Assembly (NCBI GenBank): GCA_030842085.1
Contig: JAUUSE010000036.1
Span: 1-17,875, forward strand
Direction: 5' to 3'
Length of the DNA stretch: 17,875 bases
From: Timburyella sp030842085
GTDB lineage: Bacteria; Bacillota; Clostridia; Oscillospirales; Acutalibacteraceae
Positions 1-7,146 of this stretch are shown one piece after another; the stretch's first letter is position 1; each line of letters starts with the position of its first letter. A model generated the notes under the pieces. That model had not been told where the DNA came from, did not search any database, and worked only from the letters and a program-made list of their open reading frames with translations. The position numbers were made by a program, and so were the translations under genes.

Positions 1-233
1 CACCCAGTCTTATCATAGAAGAATCTTATTTACAGACTTTTCTTCATACCCTCTAAAGTACACCCCTTGCCCCTCTTTTATAAAAAAGCATCCATGATAC
101 TTTTCTTGCCTTTGTATTATGGTGCTTTTTTATTTTTATATTTACTTTTGTTTGCTCTTTATACATCTCATTTATTGCAAATATTCTTTTTACCCATCTG
201 TATTGGACTTATCACACTTTTGCAAATAAAAAA
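1..233. other. T-rich stretch without a supported gene
   Basis: The plus strand is very rich in T runs, so reading it gives hydrophobic 'protein' by composition alone. The one open frame there starts at a TTG with no ribosome binding site and runs into the 3' end of the opposite-strand dehydrogenase gene. I see no gene on either strand. One imperfect hairpin is listed separately. Confidence 0.6.
82..131. terminator. Possible bidirectional hairpin terminator
   Basis: AAAAAAGCA (82-90) pairs with TGCTTTTTT (123-131). After one bulged base, CCAT (92-95) pairs with ATGG (119-122), around a 23-nt loop. T runs follow on both strands. It could end a plus-strand gene lying left of the window. The long loop and A/T-dominated stem make this uncertain. 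Confidence 0.35.
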
Positions 234-253
234 GCTTCTTATTTCTAAGAAGC
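228..253 (-). terminator. Rho-independent terminator of the SDR gene
   Basis: On the minus strand an 8-bp perfect stem, GCTTCTTA-gaaa-TAAGAAGC (253-234), is followed at once by a run of six to seven T. It lies about 50 nt past the stop codon of the dehydrogenase gene, as expected for an intrinsic terminator. Confidence 0.85.
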
Positions 254-276
254 CCTTTTATATAGATTATTTTCCC

Positions 277-302
277 ATTATTATTTCATATGAAATAATA
301 AT
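277..302. repeat. 26-bp perfect palindrome just after the SDR stop codon
   Basis: Bases 277-289 (ATTATTATTTCAT) are the exact reverse complement of 290-302, centred on CATATG. The palindrome begins one base beyond the stop codon (304-306, minus strand). As RNA it would form a near loopless 11-12 bp A/U hairpin without a T run, so it is not the terminator itself, which lies further on. It could be a 3'-end stabilising hairpin or a protein binding site. Confidence 0.7.
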
Positions 303-303
303 A

Positions 304-1071
304 TTATATAGCCGTCCAGCCGCCGTCGACCGAAAGCAGCTGTCCTGTAGTGTAGGATGAAGCATCCGATGCAAAGTACAGCAACGCGCCGTCAAGCTCG
401 CCGTCGCGGCCGGGGCGCCCCATCGGGCAGCGCATTTGTATCACCTTAAGGAAGTCGTTGTCGCCTATTACGCTAGACGTCATTTCAGACGGGAAATATG
501 CAGGGCCGATTGCGTTGACAGTTATTCCGTACTTTGCCCATTCAATAGCAAGCTGCTTTGTCATCATCTCTATTCCGCCCTTTGTTGTGGTATAGGCAGA
601 AAGCGGCAGTTCCATCATGCCGACTGTAGAATGAATAGAGCCAATCATAATAATCTTGCCGTAGCCGCGCTTTATCATGCCCTTGCCGACCTCACGCGAG
701 AAATAATAAGGCGCGTCAAGATTTGTATGCATCATGGTCGTCCATATTTCGTCCGATTGCTTTTCGGCATTGTCAAACAACCCCACACCGGCGTTGTTTA
801 CAAGTATGTCTATCTTGCCGAAATAGTTTTCCACATCGGCAACCGTCTGCTTTATCTCGTCTACTTTCGTCACATCACACTTGTGCATATAGCAGCGGAC
901 GCCCAGCTTTTCAACCTCTTCTTTTACCGCCTTAAGACGCTCTTCACGGCGTGCGACTATTGCAACATCAGCCCCGTTGCGCGCAAGCGCTTTGGCAAAC
1001 TGTACTCCAAGCCCAGATGACGCCCCCGTTATCAGCGCCACCTTGCCTTTTAAATCAAAAAGATTTTCCAT
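304..1071 (-). CDS. SDR family NAD(P)-dependent oxidoreductase
   Basis: A classical short-chain dehydrogenase/reductase of 255 residues, the usual length. Visible motifs are the Rossmann nucleotide-binding glycine motif TGASSGLG (residues 15-22), NNAG (92-95), a catalytic serine in the IGSIHS segment (145-148) and the YxxxK pair Tyr160/Lys164. The end SVDGGW is typical of the gluconate 5-dehydrogenase/FabG-like branch. It should reduce or oxidise a sugar, polyol or oxo-acid carbonyl with NAD(P)H in the cytoplasm; the substrate cannot be read from sequence. I chose ATG 1071 because an AAAGGAG ribosome binding site lies 7 nt upstream; the longer frame from TTG 1089 would put that site inside the gene. 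It stands alone, with its own terminator (228-253). The neighbouring genes give no pathway clue. Confidence 0.9.
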   Translation of the reverse strand: MENLFDLKGKVALITGASSGLGVQFAKALARNGADVAIVARREERLKAVKEEVEKLGVRCYMHKCDVTKVDEIKQTVADVENYFGKIDILVNNAGVGLFDNAEKQSDEIWTTMMHTNLDAPYYFSREVGKGMIKRGYGKIIMIGSIHSTVGMMELPLSAYTTTKGGIEMMTKQLAIEWAKYGITVNAIGPAYFPSEMTSSVIGDNDFLKVIQMRCPMGRPGRDGELDGALLYFASDASSYTTGQLLSVDGGWTAI

Positions 1072-1245
1072 AATATAAACTCCTTTCAAATAGAAAGTGT
1101 AGTAAAACGCTAACTTTAGTCTGCCACAAAAGACGCACTTTTTTTCATATTAAATGTAAATTTTTTCTTAATATAATTTTTATAAAACTGCCGTTATACA
1201 TACTCCTCCGCGGTTCCAATGTCCCTCACTTAAGCCGTTCAGCAA

Positions 1246-1392
1246 TTAAACAGCGCTGAAGAAATGTTTTAACCACATATCAAAGTCCTTAATAAGACGG
1301 CTGTTCTTTATGATAAGCAGCGCATGCAGCCTGTTCTGTTCTCTTAAATCTGCCGAGTAGAAATTATACATAGTCATCTGCCGCAATAGCAC
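1246..1392 (-). CDS. Possible small protein downstream of the ligase gene (unrecognised)
   Basis: The minus strand is open for 48 residues from GTG 1392, or 43 from ATG 1377, starting 11 nt after the ligase stop codon and so probably in the same transcript. An AAAGAG sequence overlapping the ligase end lies about 12 nt before GTG 1392, a weak and long-spaced ribosome binding site. The peptide is not low complexity. It reads like a soluble, basic, amphipathic piece with a RLHALLIIKNSRLIKDFDMW segment and a C-terminal WLKHFFSAV. I recognise no family. It might be a real small gene, a remnant of a longer one, or chance. Confidence 0.35.
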   Translation of the reverse strand: MLLRQMTMYNFYSADLREQNRLHALLIIKNSRLIKDFDMWLKHFFSAV

Positions 1393-1403
1393 CGCAACGC
1401 TAT

Positions 1404-2633
1404 TTACTCTTTAACATTTTTAGCCGATGCCGCCGCTTCATAGTTAAATCTGGATGAAGGATACGACATAAGAAGCACAAACAACAGCGGAGTCTGCGGA
1501 CCTATAAGCGTGCAGTCGGTTATTCCGTGTATAAGCACGCCGGCTATTACCGCTATAACTATAGACGCGCCCGCCCAGCCGGTCTTTTGCCTTCTTGCAT
1601 CGCCTATTACGTCTTTCATTCCGCCGACGAAGTAAATCACAAGCAGTGCCGTTCCTATAACTCCAAAGCTCATAAGGAACTCCAGCGCTATATTATGCGC
1701 ATGAAGCTGCAAAGCGGCGCCATACTGCTCATAAACAAACAGGAAAGACAGCGGCCCACGTCCAAACAATGGTCTGTCCGCTATAGCCTGTATCGCAGTG
1801 TCCCATATAACCTTGCGCACATGATATGTCCGGCCGCCGAGGTCCTCAAGCCGCGGGAAAAGTCCGCTTACCGTAAAGGCGGCGATTATAAGCGCTATGA
1901 CAACTCCCAGCGATATAAAAAACGCTTTGCGCCGTCCGTTTATAAGCAGCATAATAAGCAGACCAACGAATAAGGGTATAAACGCTGAGCGGCAGTTTGT
2001 CAAATACAGCGACAATCCGTTTAATAAAAATACAGCTATATAAAAAATCCGGCTTTGCTTAGACGTTATAAGCTTATAAATGCAGATAAGCATGACAAAC
2101 ACGCATATAGTCGCAAAGTAGTTTGCGTTTATATAAATTGAAAATGGCCGGTGCGACGCATCGCTTAAGGCAAAATACGCCACTGCCTTTTCTATATATG
2201 ATACGAGCACTCCCAGCAGGCTTGATATGCAGGCAACATCCAGCACGAATTCATAGAGCTTTTTTGTCATGCATATGCGCATAAATACCGACGCTATTAT
2301 TATCATACATATTACGGCGCCGCAGCCCAGCCCCAAAAAGTTGCCGTAGACGGACGGCACTATAAGCATCAGCGCCATCAGCGCTATTGTAAGCGGCCAG
2401 AGGGGAAGCTTTATAAATTTTGAGCGTATTTCCCTGTTTATAAAAAAATATGCAACTACGGCTATAAGCGCGGCGGCGCTGAATATTACCGGCAGAAATA
2501 TGCCTATGGTAAAAAGTATAATAAGCACAGCCGCCGGCGTTATAACTTCTATTCTGTTTTCTATAATTGATTTTATATGCGAAATTTTAATCACTACCTT
2601 GCCATGTTGATAACGCAGACCCGCATAAGGCAA
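1404..2633 (-). CDS. O-antigen ligase / Wzy-like polytopic membrane protein
   Basis: About 409 residues with roughly ten to twelve hydrophobic segments. The C-terminal half has O-antigen ligase family (Wzy_C) hallmarks: NANYFA (169-174), a TNCRSAF turn (212-218), a large outer loop with GRGPLSF (291-297) and HAHN (311-314), followed by the ELF-type segment ALEFLMSFGVIG. Members join or polymerise lipid-linked glycans on the outer face of the membrane using undecaprenyl-linked donors; here a cell-wall or capsular polysaccharide is plausible. The start is not secure. TTG 2633 has AAAGG 7-8 nt upstream; GTG 2594 would remove 13 residues but has AAGG only 2 nt away. A TGn-extended promoter at 2747-2775 gives a leader of about 107 nt. 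A small ORF may follow it in the transcript. Confidence 0.82.
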   Translation of the reverse strand: MPYAGLRYQHGKVVIKISHIKSIIENRIEVITPAAVLIILFTIGIFLPVIFSAAALIAVVAYFFINREIRSKFIKLPLWPLTIALMALMLIVPSVYGNFLGLGCGAVICMIIIASVFMRICMTKKLYEFVLDVACISSLLGVLVSYIEKAVAYFALSDASHRPFSIYINANYFATICVFVMLICIYKLITSKQSRIFYIAVFLLNGLSLYLTNCRSAFIPLFVGLLIMLLINGRRKAFFISLGVVIALIIAAFTVSGLFPRLEDLGGRTYHVRKVIWDTAIQAIADRPLFGRGPLSFLFVYEQYGAALQLHAHNIALEFLMSFGVIGTALLVIYFVGGMKDVIGDARRQKTGWAGASIVIAVIAGVLIHGITDCTLIGPQTPLLFVLLMSYPSSRFNYEAAASAKNVKE

Positions 2634-2746
2634 AGCCTAACCTTTATCATGTGTATAATGCCGCTAATTTTGCAAATTTCCTGTTTTTATCATCCTGCTT
2701 ATTCTGCTTTTTCGTTTTAAATGTCCTCAAAACAGCGTTAAAGGAA

Positions 2747-2775
2747 ATTATAGCAAAATAATATTTCTTTTTCAA
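2747..2775 (-). promoter_or_regulatory. Sigma-A promoter for the ligase gene
   Basis: On the minus strand TTGAAA (2775-2770) and TATAAT (2752-2747) are 17 bp apart, and TGC directly before the -10 makes it an extended -10. The predicted start is near 2740. It is divergent from the proB promoter, with the two -35 boxes about 108 bp apart. Confidence 0.8.
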
Positions 2776-2882
2776 CAATCACAGACGCATGCCATATTAT
2801 TTTGCAGACACTTTATCTTTTATGCATATAAGCGATGCATGCGCAATAATCAGCCTTTTTTGAATATTAGCTCCCTTTTTTA

Positions 2883-2911
2883 TTGATATGGCAAATTGCG
2901 TCTGTTATAAT
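2883..2911 (+). promoter_or_regulatory. Sigma-A promoter for proB(A)
   Basis: TTGATA (2883-2888) and TATAAT (2906-2911) are separated by exactly 17 bp, with TGT before the -10 (extended -10). The predicted start is near 2918, leaving about 98 nt of leader before proB. Confidence 0.85.
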
Positions 2912-2936
2912 ATATTATAATTAAATTTAGGTATAA

Positions 2937-2958
2937 TCAGTGTGTATTAATATACTGA
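2937..2958. promoter_or_regulatory. 22-bp dyad in the proB leader
   Basis: TCAGT (2937-2941) and ACTGA (2954-2958) flank an A/T core. As RNA it folds into nine pairs (two G-U) around ATTA; as DNA it is an imperfect operator-like palindrome about 20-40 bp past the predicted start. No T-box sequence (GGGTGG-type) is present, unlike some Firmicute pro genes. It could be an operator or a leader hairpin. Confidence 0.4.
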
Positions 2959-3015
2959 CATATAATTTTGCAATTTTTATTCACTTAATAAATATTATAA
3001 ATTGGGGAGCTTTAA

Positions 3016-3798
3016 ATGGGTATAGAAGCATCAAATCGTATTGTGGTTAAGGTAGGTACATCTACCCTTACCTTTAAAAACGGCAAAATGAATTTACAGC
3101 GTATAGACAAGATTGCGCGGGTACTAAGCGGACTTAAGAATGCGGGCAAAGAGGTCATACTCGTGAGCTCAGGCGCCATTTCCGTCGGATGCGGCGAATT
3201 AAGGCTTAGTGAGCGGCCGCAGACTATAGAGGGCAAGCAGGCGGTCGCAGCGGTTGGACAGTGCAATCTTATGTCGATTTACGACAGATGCTTTTCCGAA
3301 TATTCGCAGGTTGTTGCACAAATACTCCTCACCAGCGACGTTATTGACGACAGCGTGATGTATAAAAATGCCTGCAATACATTTGAAGAGCTTATTAAAA
3401 TGGATGTAATACCTATTGTAAATGCAAACGATACCGTGTCTACCGCTGAAACGGAAATGGAAAACGACTTCCTTTCTGCAAATGTCGCGGTTATAACAAA
3501 AGCAGATGCTCTTATAATAATGACCGATACCGACGGCCTCTATGACAGCGACCCGCGCATAAATAAAGATGCAAAACTTATACCTATTGTAAAAAATATA
3601 GACGACACGCTCATGAAGTCTGCCGGAAGCAAGGGTACTCCGCGCGGCACCGGCGGTATGCGTACAAAGCTTGAAGCGGCGCGTTTTGCCATGCAGCATG
3701 ACATTTATACCGCTATTATATCCGGCGAGGAGCCTGCGCTTATTTACAGCGTTTTGGAGGGCAAGCCGGCCGGCACCCTTTTCGATATTTCAAAATAA
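3016..3798 (+). CDS. proB: Glutamate 5-kinase, short form without PUA domain
   Basis: This cytoplasmic enzyme phosphorylates L-glutamate with ATP to gamma-glutamyl phosphate, the first and usually feedback-controlled step of proline synthesis. The 260 residues are a complete amino-acid-kinase fold: phosphate-binding KVGTSTL (12-18), SSGAISVG (about 51-58), the glutamate-site NANDTVS, ENDFLSANVA, the ATP-site TDTDGLYDSDPR and GTGGMRTKLEAA. The enzyme stops where the C-terminal PUA domain of the 367-residue E. coli form would begin; PUA-less forms are known in many bacteria and archaea. ATG 3016 follows GGGGAG by 6 nt. proA is 186 nt downstream on the same strand and makes the next step. The promoter at 2883-2911 probably reads both. 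Confidence 0.95.
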   Translation: MGIEASNRIVVKVGTSTLTFKNGKMNLQRIDKIARVLSGLKNAGKEVILVSSGAISVGCGELRLSERPQTIEGKQAVAAVGQCNLMSIYDRCFSEYSQVVAQILLTSDVIDDSVMYKNACNTFEELIKMDVIPIVNANDTVSTAETEMENDFLSANVAVITKADALIIMTDTDGLYDSDPRINKDAKLIPIVKNIDDTLMKSAGSKGTPRGTGGMRTKLEAARFAMQHDIYTAIISGEEPALIYSVLEGKPAGTLFDISK

Positions 3799-3984
3799 AA
3801 TACGGCCTGATTATTTTTGGCGCCTTTGCTTGCTTTATTAACAAAATAAATTATTGAAGCTGTTTTACGCTTTATATTCTATGCGTACGAATTAGCAGGA
3901 AATAAAGGATGTCATAAATTTAGTCGGCAAGGCAGAATATCATATTATGAGCAGTTAGCTGCGTTTTAACGGGAGGAATAAGGA

Positions 3985-5232
3985 ATGACGGATATTTTAG
4001 AAATTGGTAAAAGAGCCAAGGAAGCGGCAAAATCAGTTAATATAGCCGCGCTTGACGTTCGCAATGCAGCAATTTCAAATATTGCTGAAGTTATAGATAA
4101 AAATCGGCAATATATAACCGAGCAGAATAATATAGACATTGAAAATGCCGAAAGCAGCGGGATGAGCGCCGCTATGATAGACAGGCTGCGTCTTACCGAC
4201 AGCCGTCTTGACGGCATAATAAAAAGCATGGGTAAAATTGTTATGTATCCCAACCCCATAGGCAAAGTTGAAAGCGGAAGCACCCTTGAAAACGGGCTTA
4301 AGATAGTAAAGACGCGTGTGCCGCTAGGCGTTATAGGTATAATTTTTGAATCACGTCCCAACGTGTCTGTTGATGCTGCGGCGCTCTGCATTAAGTCCGG
4401 CAATGCCGTTATACTGCGCGGAGGGAAGGAAGCCATACACTCCAATATTGCGCTTGCGTCACTCATGCGCCAGGCGATAAACAAGGCCGGCTTGCCTTTA
4501 GACGCTGTACAAATGGTGGAAAATACCTCACGCGAGGAAGCGAAGAAGATGATGCAGCTTAACGGCTATATAGATGTGCTTATTCCGCGCGGCGGGGCCG
4601 GGCTGATAAATAACGTTGTTAAAAACGCAACGGTGCCCGTCATCGAAACCGGAGCTGGAAACTGCCATGTATATGTTGATTATAACGCCGACGTCGATAT
4701 GGCGGCTGATATTATAAACAATGCTAAGACGTCGCGCCCATCCGTCTGCAACGCCGCGGAGACGCTGCTGGTTCATAAGGATATAGCCGCCGCAGCGCTG
4801 CCCACAATTAAGGCAAAGCTGGATGAAAGCAACGTGGAGCTTCGCGGCTGTCCTGAGACGATAAAACTGCTCGGCAGCGCGGTTGTTCCCGCTTCTGACG
4901 AGGATTATTACACTGAGTATAACGATTATATATTAGCTGTTAAAGTAGTCGCATCGGTTGATGAGGCGATAGAACACATAAACAAATATAACACTAAGCA
5001 CAGCGAGGCTATTGTGACAAAAGATTATGCAAATGCGCAAAAATTCCTTGACAGCATCGACGCCGCCGCTGTGTATGTAAATGCTTCTACCCGCTTTACC
5101 GACGGCGAATTGTTTGGGCTCGGCGCGGAAATAGGAATAGCGACGCAGAAGTCTCTTGTGCGCGGCCCGATGGGCGCAGATGCGCTTACATGTACAAAAT
5201 ATTTAATTTACGGCAACGGCCAAATTAGATAA
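3985..5232 (+). CDS. proA: Gamma-glutamyl phosphate reductase
   Basis: ProA reduces gamma-glutamyl phosphate with NADPH to glutamate 5-semialdehyde, the second step of proline synthesis, in the cytoplasm. The 415-residue length matches the family (E. coli 417). Visible signatures are the NAD(P)-binding FESRPNVSVDAAAL region (about 121-134), ILRGGKEA (143-150), IPRGGAGL, ETGAGNCH and the catalytic Cys255 in RPSVCNAAETLL. The C-terminal part has VYVNASTRFTDGELFGLGAEIGI-type sequence, here close to family consensus. ATG 3985 follows GGGAGG and a second GGA, a strong ribosome binding site. The 186-nt gap after proB has no clear terminator or promoter, so co-transcription is likely. No proC is present in the window. 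Confidence 0.96.
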   Translation: MTDILEIGKRAKEAAKSVNIAALDVRNAAISNIAEVIDKNRQYITEQNNIDIENAESSGMSAAMIDRLRLTDSRLDGIIKSMGKIVMYPNPIGKVESGSTLENGLKIVKTRVPLGVIGIIFESRPNVSVDAAALCIKSGNAVILRGGKEAIHSNIALASLMRQAINKAGLPLDAVQMVENTSREEAKKMMQLNGYIDVLIPRGGAGLINNVVKNATVPVIETGAGNCHVYVDYNADVDMAADIINNAKTSRPSVCNAAETLLVHKDIAAAALPTIKAKLDESNVELRGCPETIKLLGSAVVPASDEDYYTEYNDYILAVKVVASVDEAIEHINKYNTKHSEAIVTKDYANAQKFLDSIDAAAVYVNASTRFTDGELFGLGAEIGIATQKSLVRGPMGADALTCTKYLIYGNGQIR

Positions 5233-5586
5233 ATTATTGCTGGTTTATCTTTAAGATGCATATCAGTAAAAATATTTTTGCTCTTTAGCAATACGGCGGC
5301 AAATCGATAATCCGTATATTAATTTAGCCGGCTTTTTCTGCAGAATGTGCCTTTGACTGGGCAGCACAAATTTCTGGCAATTTTCGCTTTAGAGTGTATA
5401 TTTTGTCCGATTTGGCTAAGCCAATTATAATTGTCGAAAATCTGCATCAAATAAAAGGGCCGGTATGTATATGCATTTATCAAAGTATTGTATTTGATTA
5501 TGCAGCCGCTATGTGTTTTTATAAAAAATCAATTTTAAAGCAGCACATTAATATAAATTCGGCGGCGCCGTTAGTGTGGAGGAAGT
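5233..5586. other. Intergenic region between proA and the coiled-coil gene
   Basis: 354 nt with many stops on both strands. One open frame (5394-5645) starts without a ribosome binding site, is Cys/Tyr-scattered and overlaps the next gene in another frame, so I do not call it. ATTGCT just past the proA stop and AGCAAT about 50 nt on could pair, but there is no clear terminator. No consensus promoter is evident. Confidence 0.5.
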
Positions 5587-6030
5587 ATGGGCAACGATAT
5601 TATGAGCCAAAAGGCAAAAAAAGAAATAGTAAAGGCACAGATTAATGAGCTTATACGATTAAAGACAGAGACTCTTTCGGCTGAAAACAAGGCGCTTAAA
5701 GAAAGAATGGCGCAGCTGGAAGAAGAGATTAATCGGCTGCACAACGAAAGCCGCGAGCTAAGTGATGAAGAAATAAGCTGCAAAGCCGGAAGGATAATTA
5801 TAGATGCTCAAAAAACTGCGCAAAAGATTATATCCGACGCAAAAGAACAGGCAAAATTAATTGAGCAAGCATCAAATGATAGGCTGTCTTCACTTCAGAT
5901 TAATGCCAAGGCGGCTGAAAGTGCGGTAATAAAGCTTAAGCTGGAAAGCCGTGCCGCCGGAGCCGAACTGGATAAAAGCCTTGAGGAAATCCGTGCTGTT
6001 ATTAACGCGCTGGAAACTGATAAAAATTAG
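5587..6030 (+). CDS. Coiled-coil protein, DivIVA-like segment
   Basis: A highly charged 147-residue protein with almost continuous heptad-like spacing of Leu/Ile/Ala. A first coil spans about residues 10-58. After a short break (RELSDEEISCKAG) a second runs from about 67 to 143 and begins RIIIDAQKTAQKIISDAKEQ, which resembles the 'ADAQ-A--II--A--EA' repeats of DivIVA/GpsB-type C-terminal coils. It has no signal peptide or membrane segment. DivIVA-like proteins mark poles or division sites, but the conserved DivIVA N-terminal lipid-binding domain is missing, so a scaffold role is only a guess; F0 b-subunit-like similarity would look much the same. GGAGG lies 4 nt before ATG 5587. It stands alone between proA and the TIGR04076-like gene. 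Confidence 0.72.
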   Translation: MGNDIMSQKAKKEIVKAQINELIRLKTETLSAENKALKERMAQLEEEINRLHNESRELSDEEISCKAGRIIIDAQKTAQKIISDAKEQAKLIEQASNDRLSSLQINAKAAESAVIKLKLESRAAGAELDKSLEEIRAVINALETDKN

Positions 6031-6217
6031 CGCTTTATTCCTCTACATGCCGATAGTCCGTCAACAATCCGGCAATATTTATACGGCGGCAAAGCTTTTG
6101 ACATGTGCGAGCAATGTTTTTGTCGTTTGACGGCATAGCTGAAATCAAAATTTATTAATAAGCTAAGGCTGTGTCAACGACCGGTCTTAGTTTTAATTTT
6201 TATTGGAGGTATTGACA

Positions 6218-6562
6218 GTGAAAAAGGTAAAAATTACTGTTCTTAAAACGACTCTTGACAAAGAGCTTGCTGAGGAATACGGTGTAAACGGCCTTACCGC
6301 CTGTCCAATGCTAAAAGCCGGACAGGTATTTTTTGCCGACTACGCAAAGCCCGACGGCTTTTGCGACGAGGCTTGGAAAGCGATTTATCAATACGTTTTT
6401 GCCCTTGCGCATGGCGCCGGGAACGATTTATTTTATTATGGAGACTGGATTAGAAAGCCGGGCGTTGCAATCTGCAGCTGCAACGATGGGCTGCGCCCGG
6501 TAATATTTAAATTAGAAGCTACTGATGAGGAGTCAGTTATAGACTACACTCCCGTAAGATAG
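6218..6562 (+). CDS. TIGR04076 family protein
   Basis: A 114-residue soluble protein that I match by pattern to the TIGR04076 family of small Cys-containing proteins. It starts with KKVKITVLKTTL, then has ACPMLKAGQVF, a KPDGFCDEAW turn, an aromatic helix around AIYQYVFALAHGAG and a C-terminal GVAICSCNDGLRPVIFKLE segment. The family's biochemical role is not known to me; conserved Cys residues (in ACP, FCDEAW and CSC) suggest metal or redox chemistry. I chose GTG 6218 because GGAGG (6205-6209) lies 8 nt upstream; the frame continues back to TTG 6203 but that start overlaps the ribosome binding site. No promoter stands out in the 190 nt before it. Confidence 0.78.
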   Translation: MKKVKITVLKTTLDKELAEEYGVNGLTACPMLKAGQVFFADYAKPDGFCDEAWKAIYQYVFALAHGAGNDLFYYGDWIRKPGVAICSCNDGLRPVIFKLEATDEESVIDYTPVR

Positions 6563-7080
6563 CAAGCAGCAACTTATGCTGTATATTTATTTTTAGCGAT
6601 TATCTATATAAGTAAATTCAACTAAATGTGTAGTTTTAAACCTTCTAAAAATATTTCTACGTTCCCGCCATTGCTATTGCTCGGCATTTTGCATTTTATA
6701 TACAATGCTCCTCTTTAAGCCGAGCGTTGGCGCTTTGAGTATATTGTAAGTAGCGTTAAGCACTATAAAAAGGCTGAGAGATGACGCAATTCGATGGTCT
6801 GGGATTTCTTGATATCTTTATTTAAGCATGTGGATTGCGGCCGGTACTGAAGCGGCAGCCTGCATATAACATTAAAATCCTGCTATCGGCTGTTTAAACG
6901 CTCATCGAGCATAAGTATATTCCATGATTAATACTCGTAAGCGGGTTTGATATGACAGCTCCGTATACTTTCGGTTAAATTATTTGCTGCTTCTAATACT
7001 GTTATCTGCAAAAGCTAAACTTTTGAAAGTTTTTGCTCTCGCTTTTGTCAGGATTTTTATTTGACGTAAGCAGAAAATAA
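6563..7080. other. Gene-poor intergenic region with inverted repeats
   Basis: About 500 nt with no convincing gene on either strand. It holds two inverted repeats. GCTCGGC (6679-6685) pairs with GCCGAGC (6719-6725) around an inner GCATT/AATGC stem. CAAAAGC (7009-7015) pairs with GCTTTTG (7041-7047) around an inner AAACTTT/AAAGTTT stem. Neither has a T run typical of a terminator. A CTGAGAGATGA stretch near 6773 recalls the TPP riboswitch core, but the rest of that motif is missing. Confidence 0.5.
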
Positions 7081-7120
7081 AAACTCCGCATGCACTTAAA
7101 TTTAAAGTACATGCGGAGTT
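7075..7120 (-). terminator. Terminator of the glycosylation operon
   Basis: An 11-bp perfect stem, AACTCCGCATG (7082-7092) with CATGCGGAGTT (7110-7120), continues past one mismatch into ACTT/AAGT. On the minus strand it is followed by TTTTATTTTC. It lies 27 nt past the stop codon of the GT2 gene. The plus-strand T run is poor, so it works mainly for the leftward operon. Confidence 0.92.
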
Positions 7121-7146
7121 AATCTTTATTGCTATTATATACGCAA

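Noticed and set aside
67..360. 97-codon hydrophobic frame on plus
   Set aside because: It starts at TTG without a ribosome binding site, gets its hydrophobicity from T runs, contains the SDR terminator and palindrome, and overlaps the SDR coding end.
2918..3015. T-box leader for proB
   Set aside because: No GGGTGG-type T-box sequence, no specifier-loop structure, and the leader is too short (about 98 nt).
3799..3984. Separate promoter for proA
   Set aside because: The best boxes (TTGAAG at 3854 and TATTCT at 3875) are only 15 bp apart and poor; co-transcription with proB is simpler.
5394..5645. 83-codon frame before the coiled-coil gene
   Set aside because: No ribosome binding site, no recognisable sequence, and it overlaps the well-supported coiled-coil gene in another frame.
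6768..6830. TPP riboswitch-like CTGAGA followed by GGTCTGGGA
   Set aside because: The conserved second half (CCTGATCTGG-TAAT-CCAGCG-AGGGA type) and the closing stem are missing, and no thiamine gene follows on that strand.
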